Shown here one piece after another: positions 36,454 through 44,685 of a stretch of DNA of 64,000 nucleotides. Position 1 is the first letter of the stretch, and the number at the start of each line of letters is the position of its first letter. Origin of the DNA: a bacterium (GTDB lineage: Bacteria; Desulfobacterota; Binatia; HRBIN30; CADEER01); assembly GCA_019637795.1 (NCBI GenBank), contig JAHBUY010000001.1, positions 1,075,001 through 1,139,000 of the forward strand, in the 5' to 3' direction. The position numbers were made by a program, and so were the translations under genes. A model generated the notes under the pieces. That model ran no database searches and was not told the DNA's origin. It saw only the letters and a program-made list of their open reading frames with translations.

Positions 36454-37242
36454 TCAGATCGTCGGCGGCTCGAAGGGCCAGTTGGTGGCTTCGGTGCCGC
36501 CGTCGACCTCGAAGACCTTGCCGGTCACCCACCCCGCGGCCGGCGATGCCAGGTAGAGCGCCGCGATGGCGATGTCCTCGACCGTGCCGATGCGCCGCAT
36601 CGGCGTCAGCGCTTCCATCCGGCCGCGCAGGTCGTCGTCGAGGAACGGCGCCAGGGCCGAGGTCTCGACGGCGCCGACGGCGATCGCGTTCACCCGCACC
36701 TTGGGCGCGAATTCCCGCCCCAGCTCGCGGGTCATGAACGACAACGCCGCCTTGGCGGTGCCGTAGGCGACGAAACCGGCCATCACCAGGCGCCCGGCGG
36801 CCGAGGAGATGTTGACGATGCTGCCGCCGCCGGCGCTCTCGAGCATCTTCGGCACCAGCAGGCGGGTGAGGAGGAAGGCGGAGGTGACGTTGAAGCGGAA
36901 GGCCTCCTCGAACATCGCCTCGCTGGTGTGGAGCGCCTCCATCGGCGGCGTGCCGCCGGCATTGTTGACCAGGATGTCGGCGCGGCCGAACGCCTGCATC
37001 GTGGCGGCGACCAGCGCCTCGAGGTCGGCGCGCTGCATGACGTCGCAGACCACCGGCAGCGCCTGCACGCCGTGCGCGCGCGCCTGCTCGGCGGTGGCCT
37101 CCACCTGCTCGCGGGTGCGCGCCGCTACCACCACGTTGGCCCCCTGCTCGGCGAACGCCAGCGCGCAGCCCTGGCCGATGCCGCGCCCGGCGCCGGTGAC
37201 CACGGCGACCTTGCCATCGACACGAAAGCGATCGATCAGCAT
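36454..37242 (-). CDS. SDR family oxidoreductase
   Basis: 262 residues, complete classical SDR. Cofactor motif TGAGRGIGQG, NNAGG, catalytic Ser in NISSAAG, YxxxK as YGTAK, and the terminal GKVFEVDGGTEA. An Ala/Arg pair after beta-2 (VVAARTREQ) suggests NADP(H). The substrate is unknown; FabG-like reductases look the same. AAAGGATC precedes the ATG at 37242. It lies downstream of, and co-oriented with, the ClpP-like gene (83-bp gap) and enoyl-CoA hydratase, consistent with acyl-CoA/keto-acyl metabolism. Confidence 0.92.
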   Translation of the reverse strand: MLIDRFRVDGKVAVVTGAGRGIGQGCALAFAEQGANVVVAARTREQVEATAEQARAHGVQALPVVCDVMQRADLEALVAATMQAFGRADILVNNAGGTPPMEALHTSEAMFEEAFRFNVTSAFLLTRLLVPKMLESAGGGSIVNISSAAGRLVMAGFVAYGTAKAALSFMTRELGREFAPKVRVNAIAVGAVETSALAPFLDDDLRGRMEALTPMRRIGTVEDIAIAALYLASPAAGWVTGKVFEVDGGTEATNWPFEPPTI

Positions 37243-37325
37243 CACGGATCCTTTCAGCACAATCGCACACGGAGAGCGGAGCCGGACCAGCGCCCCCCGC
37301 GGCTCGGTTCGCGTCCGAAGTCCCC

Positions 37326-38075
37326 TCAGCGCCCGTCGGCGCGATGGCGCGGCACCGGCGGCGACGCCTCGGCGACGTTGCGGATGCGCAGCGGCTTGAT
37401 CTCGTCGATCATCTTGAAGTCGAGCGCCTCCTGCGGCGAGAGGTAGTACTCCTCGCCGCCGACCATCGGGAACCAGGCATCGGGCAGCGCCGCGCGGCGG
37501 CGCCACACCCGCTCGTAGCGCTGGAGGGCGAGCCGCTCGTACGAGTACGACTGCTTGGTGTCCTCGTCGAGGCTGGCGTGGATCATCAGCACCGAATTCG
37601 GCGTCGCGTAGCGGCGGCCGGTGCCGGCGGTGAGGATGAGCGCGCCGGACGAGTAACAGCCGCCGATCGCCCAGGTGTTCACCGGCGCGTCGATGAGCTG
37701 CATGGCGTCGATGATGGTGAAGGCGCTGTCCACCCACCCGCCCTGGGTGGACAGGTAGAGGTCGATCGGCCGGTGCGGATCGAGGCTGTTCATGTACAGC
37801 AGCCGCCCGACGACGTCCTTGGCGGTGCGCTCGTTGATGTTCTCGGTCACCAGGATCTGGCGGCTGGCGATCATCGGGTCGTCGGGCCGCAACTGCAGGT
37901 TGGCGGGCACCGAGGAGAGGATCTGGTCGATCACCGGCTCGGCGATCGAGACCGGATCGGCGAGCGCGTCGTCGAGCGCGCGCAACGAGCGGATGATGTT
38001 GGCGACCGCCCCCGCGAGCACCAGCGCGACGACGGCGGCCGCGCCGATGAGGATCACACGCCAGCGGGGCGACAT
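37326..38075 (-). CDS. Membrane-anchored ClpP-like (S14) serine protease
   Basis: 249 residues. An N-terminal TM helix (VILIGAAAVVALVLAGAVANII) precedes a ClpP-fold domain from about residue 70: ILVTENINERTAKDVVGRLLYMNSLDP, LYLSTQGGWVDSAFTIIDAMQ, then the active-site strand AIGGCYSSGALILTAG. By alignment with ClpP the whole triad is present: Ser142 (GGCYSSG against GQAASMG), His166 (LMIHASL against IMIHQPL) and Asp224 (KMIDEI against GLVDSI). Unlike ClpP it is tethered to the membrane, so it may act as an SppA-like or independent peptidase; no Clp ATPase gene is nearby. Start ATG 38075 has no clear ribosome-binding site. Confidence 0.8.
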   Translation of the reverse strand: MSPRWRVILIGAAAVVALVLAGAVANIIRSLRALDDALADPVSIAEPVIDQILSSVPANLQLRPDDPMIASRQILVTENINERTAKDVVGRLLYMNSLDPHRPIDLYLSTQGGWVDSAFTIIDAMQLIDAPVNTWAIGGCYSSGALILTAGTGRRYATPNSVLMIHASLDEDTKQSYSYERLALQRYERVWRRRAALPDAWFPMVGGEEYYLSPQEALDFKMIDEIKPLRIRNVAEASPPVPRHRADGR

Positions 38076-38135
38076 CTGCGTGCGTATGACCGAGCCGCCG
38101 GCGGGCTGCAAGGGGGGCTGCGAAGACGGCCGCTT

Positions 38136-38945
38136 TCAGGCCGGATCGCCGAACTTGGGCATCCGCTTCTGCAGATTGGCGCTGACCGCCTCGAGCTGGT
38201 TGGCCGAGCCGAGCAGGCCGCGCTGCAGCCGCGCCTCCAGCGCCAATCCCTCGGCCACCCCGAGCAGCGGCGCCTGGTTCAGCAGGCGCTTGCCGGCGCG
38301 GATCGCGTCCGGCGATTTCTCGGCGATCTCGCGCGCCATGGTCAGCGCGGTGGCGCGCGGATCGTCGGCCAGGCGGGTGACCAGGCCGAGGTTCAAGGCC
38401 TCGCGGCCCTCGACGATGCGGCCGGTGAAGGTCAGCTCCTTGGCCACGTCGAGCCGGATCAGGTGGCGCAGCGTCTGCGTGCCGCTCATGTCCGGGATCA
38501 GCCCCCACTTGATCTCCATCACCGAGAGGTGGACGTCCGGCGTCGCGAATCGCAGGTCGGCGGCGAGCGCGATCTGCAGGCCGCCGCCGAACGCCACGCC
38601 GTGCAGCGCGGCGATCACCGGCACCGGCACCTCGGTCCACACCCACGCCGCGTGCTGGGCGAGGTTCGCCGGGCTGTCGGCCTGCCGACGTTCGAGCAGC
38701 GGGGCGCCCGGATCACCGCCCTCGCCCGCCATCGCCATGAAACTGGCGAAGTCGAGCCCGGCGCAGAAAGCCCGTCCCTCGCCGGAGAGCACGATGGCGC
38801 GGAGGCTGCGGTCGGCGGCGAGCCGCAGCCCGGTTTCCACCAGCCCCTCGAACATCGCCCGATCGAGCGCGTTCATTTTCTCCGGCCGATTGAGCCGGAC
38901 ATCGGCGACGCCGTTGTCGATGGTGACCCGTACGCGATCGGTCAT
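38136..38945 (-). CDS. Enoyl-CoA hydratase/isomerase family protein
   Basis: 269 residues, crotonase fold. Both oxyanion-hole segments are visible: AIVLSGEGRAFCAGLDF and VIAALHGVAFGGGLQIALAADLRFA. The helix MEIKWGLIPDMSGTQTLRHLI and FTGRIVEGREALNLGLV are typical. The acid/base residue pattern (PDMSG rather than PGAGG) leaves hydration versus isomerisation open. GAGGAGG five nt before the ATG is a strong ribosome-binding site. Divergent from the EstB-like hydrolase gene across a 114-bp spacer that holds a long inverted repeat. Confidence 0.9.
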   Translation of the reverse strand: MTDRVRVTIDNGVADVRLNRPEKMNALDRAMFEGLVETGLRLAADRSLRAIVLSGEGRAFCAGLDFASFMAMAGEGGDPGAPLLERRQADSPANLAQHAAWVWTEVPVPVIAALHGVAFGGGLQIALAADLRFATPDVHLSVMEIKWGLIPDMSGTQTLRHLIRLDVAKELTFTGRIVEGREALNLGLVTRLADDPRATALTMAREIAEKSPDAIRAGKRLLNQAPLLGVAEGLALEARLQRGLLGSANQLEAVSANLQKRMPKFGDPA

Positions 38946-38962
38946 GCTGCCTCCTCGAACGC

Positions 38963-39055
38963 GCCCACAAAGAACACAAAGCGTCGCAAATGAACACCAA
39001 GGGGCCCCGCGGGAGGCTCGGTGTCCATTCGCCGGCGTTTGTGTTTCTGTGTGGC
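38963..39055. repeat. Long inverted repeat of CCACAAAGAACACAAA type
   Basis: Left arm 38963-38998 (GCCCACAAAGAACACAAAGC... ending ATGAACACC). Right arm 39020-39055 reads as its diverged complement (GGTGTCCATTCG...GTTTGTGTTTCTGTGTGGC). The loop includes GGGGCCCC. Same sequence family as the hairpin at 30741. Confidence 0.8.
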
Positions 39056-39059
39056 CTCC

Positions 39060-40247
39060 ATGGTGCAGCTCCACGGGACGGTTCACCCCGACTTCTGGCC
39101 GGTGGCGCGGCGGCTGGCGAAGCAGCTCCGGGGCGGGCCGGGAGGCGCGGCGGTCTGCGTCTACCACCGCGGCGAGAGGGTGGTGGACATCTGGGGCGGC
39201 GCCCGCAACGCGGCGGGCGATCCGTGGCGGGAGGACACCCTGGCGGTGTCGTTCTCGACCACCAAGGGCGTCACCTCCACCGTCCTGCACGTGCTCGCCG
39301 ACCGCGGCCTGGTCGACTACGACGAGCCGGTCGCCACGTACTGGCCGGAATTCGCCCAGGCGGGCAAGGAACGCATCACCGTCCGCCACCTGCTCTCGCA
39401 CCGCGCCGGCCTCTACGACATCCGCCACCTCATCGACGACGCCGCGCGCATGCGCGACTGGGAGCACATGACCGAGGCGCTGGCGCGCGCCACGCCGGCG
39501 CTCGAGCCCGGCACGGCGAGCGCCTACCACGGCATCACCTACGGCTGGCTGGTCGGCGAGGTGGCGCGGCGCATCACCGGCAAGCGCTTCGCCGACGTCG
39601 TCCGCGACGAGCTCGCCGCGCCGCTGGAGCTCGACGGCCTGTACGTCGGGGCGCCGCCCGAGGCCGCGGCGCGCGCCGCCGAGCTGCTGGTGCCCGCGTC
39701 CGGCCGCCAGCGCATGGCGGACCTCGGCAACCGCCTCGAGCGCGCGCATCGCGTCATCGGCCGCTTCGTGCGCTACGACCTGCGCCGGGTCGCCGACGCG
39801 CTGCTCGCCCCGGGGGTGACCGACTTCCGCTGGGACGAGGCGGAGACGCTGGCGGCGTCGATCCCCGCCGCCAACGGCCTGTTCACCGCCCGCTCGCTGG
39901 CCAAGCTCTACGCCACGCTCGCCGCCGGCGGCGCCTTCAACGGCACGCGCCTGCTGTCGGCGCGCACCGTGGAGCGCGCCACCGAGGTGCAGACGCGCGG
40001 CATCGACCTCGTCGTCCCCTTCCCCATGCACTGGCGCCTCGGCTATCACCGCGCCGCCACCACCGCCGGCACGCCGCCGCGCGGCTTCGGCCACTACGGC
40101 TTCGGCGGCTCCGGCGCCTGGGGCGACCCCGATCGGCAACTGGCGATGGCCATGGTCCTGAACAGCGGCATCGGCACGCCGTTCGGGGACCTGCGCACGG
40201 CGCAGATCGGCGGCGTCGTCCTGCGCTGCGCCCGCCGACGCGGGTGA
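39060..40247 (+). CDS. Serine hydrolase of the beta-lactamase/EstB family
   Basis: 395 residues. Class C beta-lactamase-like fold: nucleophile motif SxxK as STTKG (VSFSTTKGVTSTV), Tyr motif in SAYHGITYGWLVGEVARRITG, and a C-terminal GHYGFGGSGAWGDPDRQLAMAMVLN, where the lactamase KTG is replaced by the esterase-type HxG. These features mark EstB-like carboxylesterases/peptidases rather than resistance enzymes. No signal peptide. ATG 39060 is chosen because the 39 bp between the alternative GTG (39021, with GGGAGG upstream) and this ATG are mostly the right arm of an intergenic repeat. Confidence 0.88.
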   Translation: MVQLHGTVHPDFWPVARRLAKQLRGGPGGAAVCVYHRGERVVDIWGGARNAAGDPWREDTLAVSFSTTKGVTSTVLHVLADRGLVDYDEPVATYWPEFAQAGKERITVRHLLSHRAGLYDIRHLIDDAARMRDWEHMTEALARATPALEPGTASAYHGITYGWLVGEVARRITGKRFADVVRDELAAPLELDGLYVGAPPEAAARAAELLVPASGRQRMADLGNRLERAHRVIGRFVRYDLRRVADALLAPGVTDFRWDEAETLAASIPAANGLFTARSLAKLYATLAAGGAFNGTRLLSARTVERATEVQTRGIDLVVPFPMHWRLGYHRAATTAGTPPRGFGHYGFGGSGAWGDPDRQLAMAMVLNSGIGTPFGDLRTAQIGGVVLRCARRRG

Positions 40248-40317
40248 GCGCGCGGCCGACGCGCGCGCCCGCGAACCACGGTTGACACCCGCCCCCCTGC
40301 GTGATGGTCACGCCCGC

Positions 40318-40743
40318 ATGCAGCACGTCGAGGTGCACCATCACTTCCGCGCCCCGATCGAGCGCGTCTGGGAGCGCTACACCGATCATGCGTCGTGGAG
40401 CGACTGGGCGGGCCTGGGGCGGGTGACCGTGGCGCGCCAGGGTGTGCCGGCGCCGAACGGCGTCGGATGCGTCCGCGAGTTCGCCGCCGGCGGCATGGGG
40501 CTGCAGGAGGAAGTGCTGACCTTCGAGGCGCCGCGCCGCATGACCTACCGGATCGCCCGCGGCGGCTGGCCGCTCGCCGACCACGCCGGCGAGGTGACGT
40601 TCGCGCCGCGCGACGGCGGCACCGATGTCACCTGGCGTTGCCACTTCCGCTGCCGCGCGCCCGGGCTCGGCGGCCTGGTGCGCATCGGCATCACCCGCGT
40701 CTTCCGCGCCGCCCTGCGCGGGCTCGAGCGCGACCTGGGATGA
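40318..40743 (+). CDS. SRPBCC (START/polyketide-cyclase-like) family protein
   Basis: 141 residues. Typical start VEVHHHFRAPIERVWERYTDHASWSDWAGL, then a central strand pair (GVGCVREFAAGGMGLQEEVLTFEAPRRMTYRI) and a C-terminal helix (LVRIGITRVFRAALRGLERDL) closing a hydrophobic-ligand cavity. Binding of a hydrophobic small molecule is expected; catalytic activity cannot be inferred. Internal ATG 40318 chosen since the upstream residues from 40282 do not resemble the fold. It lies 37 bp before the phosphate cotransporter gene. Confidence 0.85.
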   Translation: MQHVEVHHHFRAPIERVWERYTDHASWSDWAGLGRVTVARQGVPAPNGVGCVREFAAGGMGLQEEVLTFEAPRRMTYRIARGGWPLADHAGEVTFAPRDGGTDVTWRCHFRCRAPGLGGLVRIGITRVFRAALRGLERDLG

Positions 40744-40780
40744 GGTCGACGCGCGCCGCCGCGGCCGCGCGCCGCGCCGC

Positions 40781-42415
40781 ATGATCCGCGGCCTGCTCGA
40801 ATTGGTCGGCGGCCTCGGCCTGCTGCTGTACGGCCTGCGCACCGCCTCCGAATCGCTGCAGGTGCTGTTCGGCGAACGGCTGCGCCGGCGCGTCGCCGCG
40901 GTGGGCGGCGGCCGCCGGGCGCAGTTCGAGATCGGAGTCGTCGCCGGCCTGGTCACCCAGTCGTCGGCGGCCGCCGCGGTGCGCATCGTCAGCTTCGTCA
41001 ACGCCGGCCTGATGACCCTCGCCCAGGCGGCGAGCGTGCTCGTCGGCGCCAACCTCGGCGCCACGGTCTCCGCCCTCGTGCTGGCGCTGCCGGCGGGACC
41101 GATCGCGCTCGGACTGCTCGGCCTCGGCGCCGCCCTGCACCTCTTCGCCAGCCGCGAATCGGCGCGCTTCGCCGGCGCGCTGGCGATGGCCGCCGGCATG
41201 CTGTTCGTCGCCATCGGCTGGCTGGCGGACGGCTGGCGGGCGCTCGGGCCGCAGGCGCTGCCGCTCTGGATCCTGCAGCCGGACGTGGCCGGTCCGACCG
41301 CCTACCTCGCCGCCGCCCTGGCGGCGGCGCTGGCGACCGCGGCGCTGCAGTCGGCGATCGCCGCCATCGGGGTCGGCATCGCCCTCGCCACGGCGGGCGA
41401 TCTCTCGCTGGCGGGGGCGGCGACGCTGGTGATCGGCGCCAACGTCGGAAGCTGCGTGACGGTGCTGCGCGCCGCCGCCCCAGCCAATGCCGACGGCCGC
41501 CGCGCGGCCGTCCTCGACATCCTGCTGAACGCATCCACCGGCATCGCGTTGCTCGTCCTCATCGGCCCCTGGGTGCACCTGCTGGCGATGCTGCCGAGCA
41601 CGGCGCCGGACGGCATTGCCCGGCCGCTGCACCTCGCCGCCACCCACGCGGTCTTCAACCTGCTGCTGGCCGTGCTGTCGCTGCCGCTGCTGGCGCCGCT
41701 GCGTCTGCTCGCCGAGCGGCTCGTCGTCTCCTCGTACCGCGACCGCCCGGCGCTCCGCTACCTGCGCCAGAGCGTGGTCGAGGCGCCGGCGCTGGCGATC
41801 GAGCAGGCGCGCCTCCAGGTCCTCAACATGGCGGCCCTGACCATCGATGCGCTGCAACTGACGCGCATGCTGTACGCCGAGGTGCACACCCCGCAGGCGG
41901 AGCTGCGACGGCAGATTCTGGAGCGCGAGAAGGCCACCGACGCCATCCAGCACGAGGTGACGGTGTTCCTCGCCCGCGTCCTCACCGGCACCCTCAGCTC
42001 CGCCCAGAGCGACGAATGCCGGGCCCTGATCCGCGCCGCCGACGAGATCGAGAGCGTCGCCGACTACTGCGAGCGCCTCGCCAACTATCGCCGTCGCCTG
42101 ATCCGCGAGGGCACGGCGTTCGACGACGGCAGCCTGCGCGACCTGCAGTCCTACCTGGAGCGCACCGGCGCGCTGTTCGAGGACGTCGTCGACCGCATCC
42201 GCCGCAACGAGGTCGCATGGCTCGAGGCGGTCGCCACCAAGGGCCAGTACCTGGCGACCGAGGCCGACACGCTGCGCGAGGCCAACCTGCATCGCCTGAC
42301 CGCCCAGCGCATCGATCCCACGGCCGGCATCTTCTTCAACGACATGCTGGTGGCCATGCGCCGCATCCGCAACCACTCGCTCAATCTGGCCGAGGCGATG
42401 CTCGGCCAGAAGTGA
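40781..42415 (+). CDS. Na+/phosphate cotransporter (NptA/YjbB type) with PhoU-like tail
   Basis: 544 residues. The N-terminal membrane half has two inverted Na_Pi_cotrans repeats, each with a QSS/QSA re-entrant motif: TQSSAAAAVRIVSFVNAGLM and LQSAIAAIGVGIALATAG, plus GANLGATV and GANVGSCVT. From about residue 335 a PhoU-like four-helix region follows (EREKATDAIQHEVTVFLARVL, IRAADEIESVADYCERLANY). Such proteins transport phosphate with Na+ or act as Pi exporters. GRRAQFEIGVVAGL near the N-terminus is family-typical. ATG 40781 follows a poor ribosome-binding site. Confidence 0.92.
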   Translation: MIRGLLELVGGLGLLLYGLRTASESLQVLFGERLRRRVAAVGGGRRAQFEIGVVAGLVTQSSAAAAVRIVSFVNAGLMTLAQAASVLVGANLGATVSALVLALPAGPIALGLLGLGAALHLFASRESARFAGALAMAAGMLFVAIGWLADGWRALGPQALPLWILQPDVAGPTAYLAAALAAALATAALQSAIAAIGVGIALATAGDLSLAGAATLVIGANVGSCVTVLRAAAPANADGRRAAVLDILLNASTGIALLVLIGPWVHLLAMLPSTAPDGIARPLHLAATHAVFNLLLAVLSLPLLAPLRLLAERLVVSSYRDRPALRYLRQSVVEAPALAIEQARLQVLNMAALTIDALQLTRMLYAEVHTPQAELRRQILEREKATDAIQHEVTVFLARVLTGTLSSAQSDECRALIRAADEIESVADYCERLANYRRRLIREGTAFDDGSLRDLQSYLERTGALFEDVVDRIRRNEVAWLEAVATKGQYLATEADTLREANLHRLTAQRIDPTAGIFFNDMLVAMRRIRNHSLNLAEAMLGQK

Positions 42416-42487
42416 CCGCCGCCCCTGCCACCCCCCAAGCCCTCGTTCGCCCGAGAGCGGGCGGGAGCACGGGGAGGTGTCAGGAAC

Positions 42488-42505
42488 GGCCCGCTCGCAC
42501 GGGCC
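42488..42505. terminator. Hairpin between convergent genes
   Basis: GGCCCG-CTCGCA-CGGGCC, a perfect 6-bp GC stem with 6-nt loop directly after the stop of the minus-strand gene. A second stem (CGCCCG-AGAG-CGGGCG) is about 30 bp to the left. No T run, so efficiency is uncertain. Confidence 0.4.
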
Positions 42506-42895
42506 TCACTTGCAGGGGCAGGAGTCGTCCTTGTCGCCCTGCGCGACCCTCACCTCGAGCTCGTCGTTGAACTTCATGGTCCGGGCCGGAGCGCCGTCCC
42601 ACAGGACGCACATCACCACCTTGCCGTCGTCGGGCTCGGAGTCGGCCTCCACCTTCAGCGTCTTGACGGTGGCGAACGGCGCCGGCACCGCGAAGGTGGT
42701 CTCCACGTCGTCGCTCTTCCAGTTCACCAGCTTGCGCTCGCTCTTGCCGTCGCCGACCTCGATCTCGATCGCCGACGCCTCGGTCTGACCGCGGCAGATG
42801 CGGATCTCCCAGCCCTTCTGGTCCGCGGCCAGCGCCGGGCCGCCGATGCAGAGCCCCAGCGCCACGGCGCCCGCCGTCCACGTCGATCGCTGCAT
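42506..42895 (-). CDS. Small periplasmic protein of unknown function
   Basis: 129 residues. Signal peptide MQRSTWTAGAVALGLCIGGPALA, then an acidic beta-rich domain: WEIRICRGQTEASAIEIEVGDGKSERKLVNW, PDDGKVVMCVLWDGAPARTMKFNDELEVRV, ending DDSCPCK. Four Cys (one in ICRG, one in VMCVL, two in SCPCK) may form disulfides. I do not recognise the family. Stand-alone gene with GGGGGAGG before the ATG; convergent with the cotransporter gene and divergent from ilvA. Confidence 0.75.
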   Translation of the reverse strand: MQRSTWTAGAVALGLCIGGPALAADQKGWEIRICRGQTEASAIEIEVGDGKSERKLVNWKSDDVETTFAVPAPFATVKTLKVEADSEPDDGKVVMCVLWDGAPARTMKFNDELEVRVAQGDKDDSCPCK

Positions 42896-43041
42896 GACCT
42901 CCCCCTTTCTCGCCGGCGACTTACTGCCGCGCCGCGAAGCGAGTCAAGCGAGCCTCGCGGCGCCCGGCGATCCGCCGGGGTGTTTGAACGAGCGAGGAGT
43001 CGGCTTGAAATCGCCGCCGCGCCGGCGCAGCGTCGCGGCGG

Positions 43042-44562
43042 ATGGACGTCGCCGCCGAGTACCTGAGCCGCATCCTGCGCGCCCGCGTCTCCGACATCGC
43101 CATCGAGACGCCGCTCGAACCGGCGCGGCGGCTGTCGGCCCGGCTGGACAACACGGTGCTGATCAAGCGCGAGGGATTGCAGCCGGCCTTCTCGTTCAAG
43201 ATCCGCGGCGCCTACAACAAGATGCGCCTGCTCGACGCCGAGCAGCGCCGGCGCGGGGTCATCGCCGCCTCCGCCGGCAACCACGCGCAGGGCGTGGCGA
43301 TGGCCGGCGGCACGCTCGACATCGACGCGCTGATCGTCATGCCGACGACGACGCCGGCGATCAAGGTCGACGCCGTGCGCGCCCTCGGCGGCCGCGCCGT
43401 GCTGCACGGCGACACCTTCGACGACGCGTACGGCCACGCGCGCGAGATCGCCGCCGCCGAGCAGCGGGTGTTCATCCACCCCTACGACGACGCCGACGTG
43501 ATCGCCGGCCAGGGGACGATCGCCGCCGAGATCCTGCGCCAGTCGCGCCAGCCGATCGACGCCGTCTTCGTGCCGGTCGGCGGCGGCGGCCTGATCGCCG
43601 GCATCGCCGCCTACGTCAAGGCGGTGAGCCCGCAGACGCGCGTCGTCGGCGTCGAGCCCGACGACAGCAACGCCATGCAGGCGGCGCTGGCCGCCGGCGA
43701 GCCGGTGATGCTGGACAGCGTGTCGCTGTTCGCCGACGGCGTCGCGGTGCGCCAGGTGGGGGCGGAGCCGTTCCGCGTCGCCCGCGTCTGCGTCGACGAG
43801 ATGGTGCTCGTGAACACGGACGAGATCTGCGCCGCGATCAAGGACATCTTCGAGGACACGCGCGCCATCGCCGAGCCCGCCGGCGCGCTCGGCGTCGCCG
43901 GCCTGACCCGCTGGGTGGCGCGCGGCGGCGCCCGCGGCCGCGTGCTGGTGGCGATCGAGAGCGGCGCCAACCTCAACTTCGACCGCCTGCGCTACATCAG
44001 CGAGCGCACCGAGACGGGCGCCCACGCCGAGGTGCTGCTGGCGGTGCGCATCCCGGAGGAGAAGGGCAGCTTCCGCCGCTTCTGCGGCGCGCTCGGCGAG
44101 CGCGCCATCACCGAATTCAACTATCGCTTCTCCGACCCGGCGCGCGCCGACATCTTCGTCGGCCTCAAGGTGCGCGCCGGCGACGACGACCGGCGGGCGC
44201 TCATCGCGGCGCTGCAGGCGCAGGGCTACCCGGTCACCGACCTGACCGACAACGAGGTCGCCAAGTCGCACGTCCGCTACATGGTCGGCGGCCGCGCCCG
44301 CGTCCCCGACGAGGTGCTCTACCGCTTCGAATTCCCCGAGCGCCCGGGCGCCCTGCTCCGCTTCCTCAATCAGATGGGCGAGCGCTGGAACATCAGCCTC
44401 TTCCACTACCGCAACCACGGCGCCGCCGACGGTCGCGTCCTCGCCGGCATGCAGGTGGCCGCCGGCGAGCGCGCCGCCCTGCGCCAGTTCCTCGCCGACC
44501 TCGGCTACCCGTACCACGAGGAAACCGACAACCCCGCCTACGCCGTCTACCTGGCGGGATGA
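43042..44562 (+). CDS. ilvA: Threonine ammonia-lyase, biosynthetic (threonine deaminase)
   Basis: 506 residues, the long biosynthetic form. PLP domain: LIKREGLQPAFSFKIRGAYNKM with the Schiff-base Lys53, AASAGNHAQGVA, and the glycine loop VPVGGGGLIAGIA that holds the cofactor phosphate. Two ACT-like regulatory subdomains follow from about residue 330 (VLLAVRIPEEKGSFRRFCGALGERAITEFNYR; LYRFEFPERPGALLRFLNQMGERWNISLFHYRNHG). These bind Ile (inhibitor) and Val (activator) in E. coli IlvA. It converts L-Thr to 2-oxobutyrate, the first step of isoleucine synthesis. No other ilv gene lies in the window. Confidence 0.95.
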   Translation: MDVAAEYLSRILRARVSDIAIETPLEPARRLSARLDNTVLIKREGLQPAFSFKIRGAYNKMRLLDAEQRRRGVIAASAGNHAQGVAMAGGTLDIDALIVMPTTTPAIKVDAVRALGGRAVLHGDTFDDAYGHAREIAAAEQRVFIHPYDDADVIAGQGTIAAEILRQSRQPIDAVFVPVGGGGLIAGIAAYVKAVSPQTRVVGVEPDDSNAMQAALAAGEPVMLDSVSLFADGVAVRQVGAEPFRVARVCVDEMVLVNTDEICAAIKDIFEDTRAIAEPAGALGVAGLTRWVARGGARGRVLVAIESGANLNFDRLRYISERTETGAHAEVLLAVRIPEEKGSFRRFCGALGERAITEFNYRFSDPARADIFVGLKVRAGDDDRRALIAALQAQGYPVTDLTDNEVAKSHVRYMVGGRARVPDEVLYRFEFPERPGALLRFLNQMGERWNISLFHYRNHGAADGRVLAGMQVAAGERAALRQFLADLGYPYHEETDNPAYAVYLAG

Positions 44563-44673
44563 GTCCCGCGCGGCGCCGCCGGGGCTCGATGCGGCGCCGC
44601 CATTGTCGCCCCTCGGCGCGATCTGCCAGAGGACGGCAGGTCGATGACGGCCGCCATCGGAACGACGACCTGC

Positions 44674-44679
44674 TATAGG
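44674..44679 (+). promoter_or_regulatory. Candidate -10 box (TATAGG) of a leaderless transcript
   Basis: TGCTATAGG: an extended -10 ending 6 nt before the ATG at 44686, with no Shine-Dalgarno between. Similar spacing is seen before 3188, 50630, 52464 and (minus strand) 46053. Confidence 0.4.
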
Positions 44680-44685
44680 GGGCGC

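Noticed and set aside
39060..40247. Beta-lactamase resistance gene
   Set aside because: It has SxxK but lacks a signal peptide and the KTG motif; HxG-type EstB-like hydrolase fits better.
40282..40310. TTGACA at 40282 as promoter of the SRPBCC gene
   Set aside because: No acceptable -10 hexamer lies 15-19 nt downstream.
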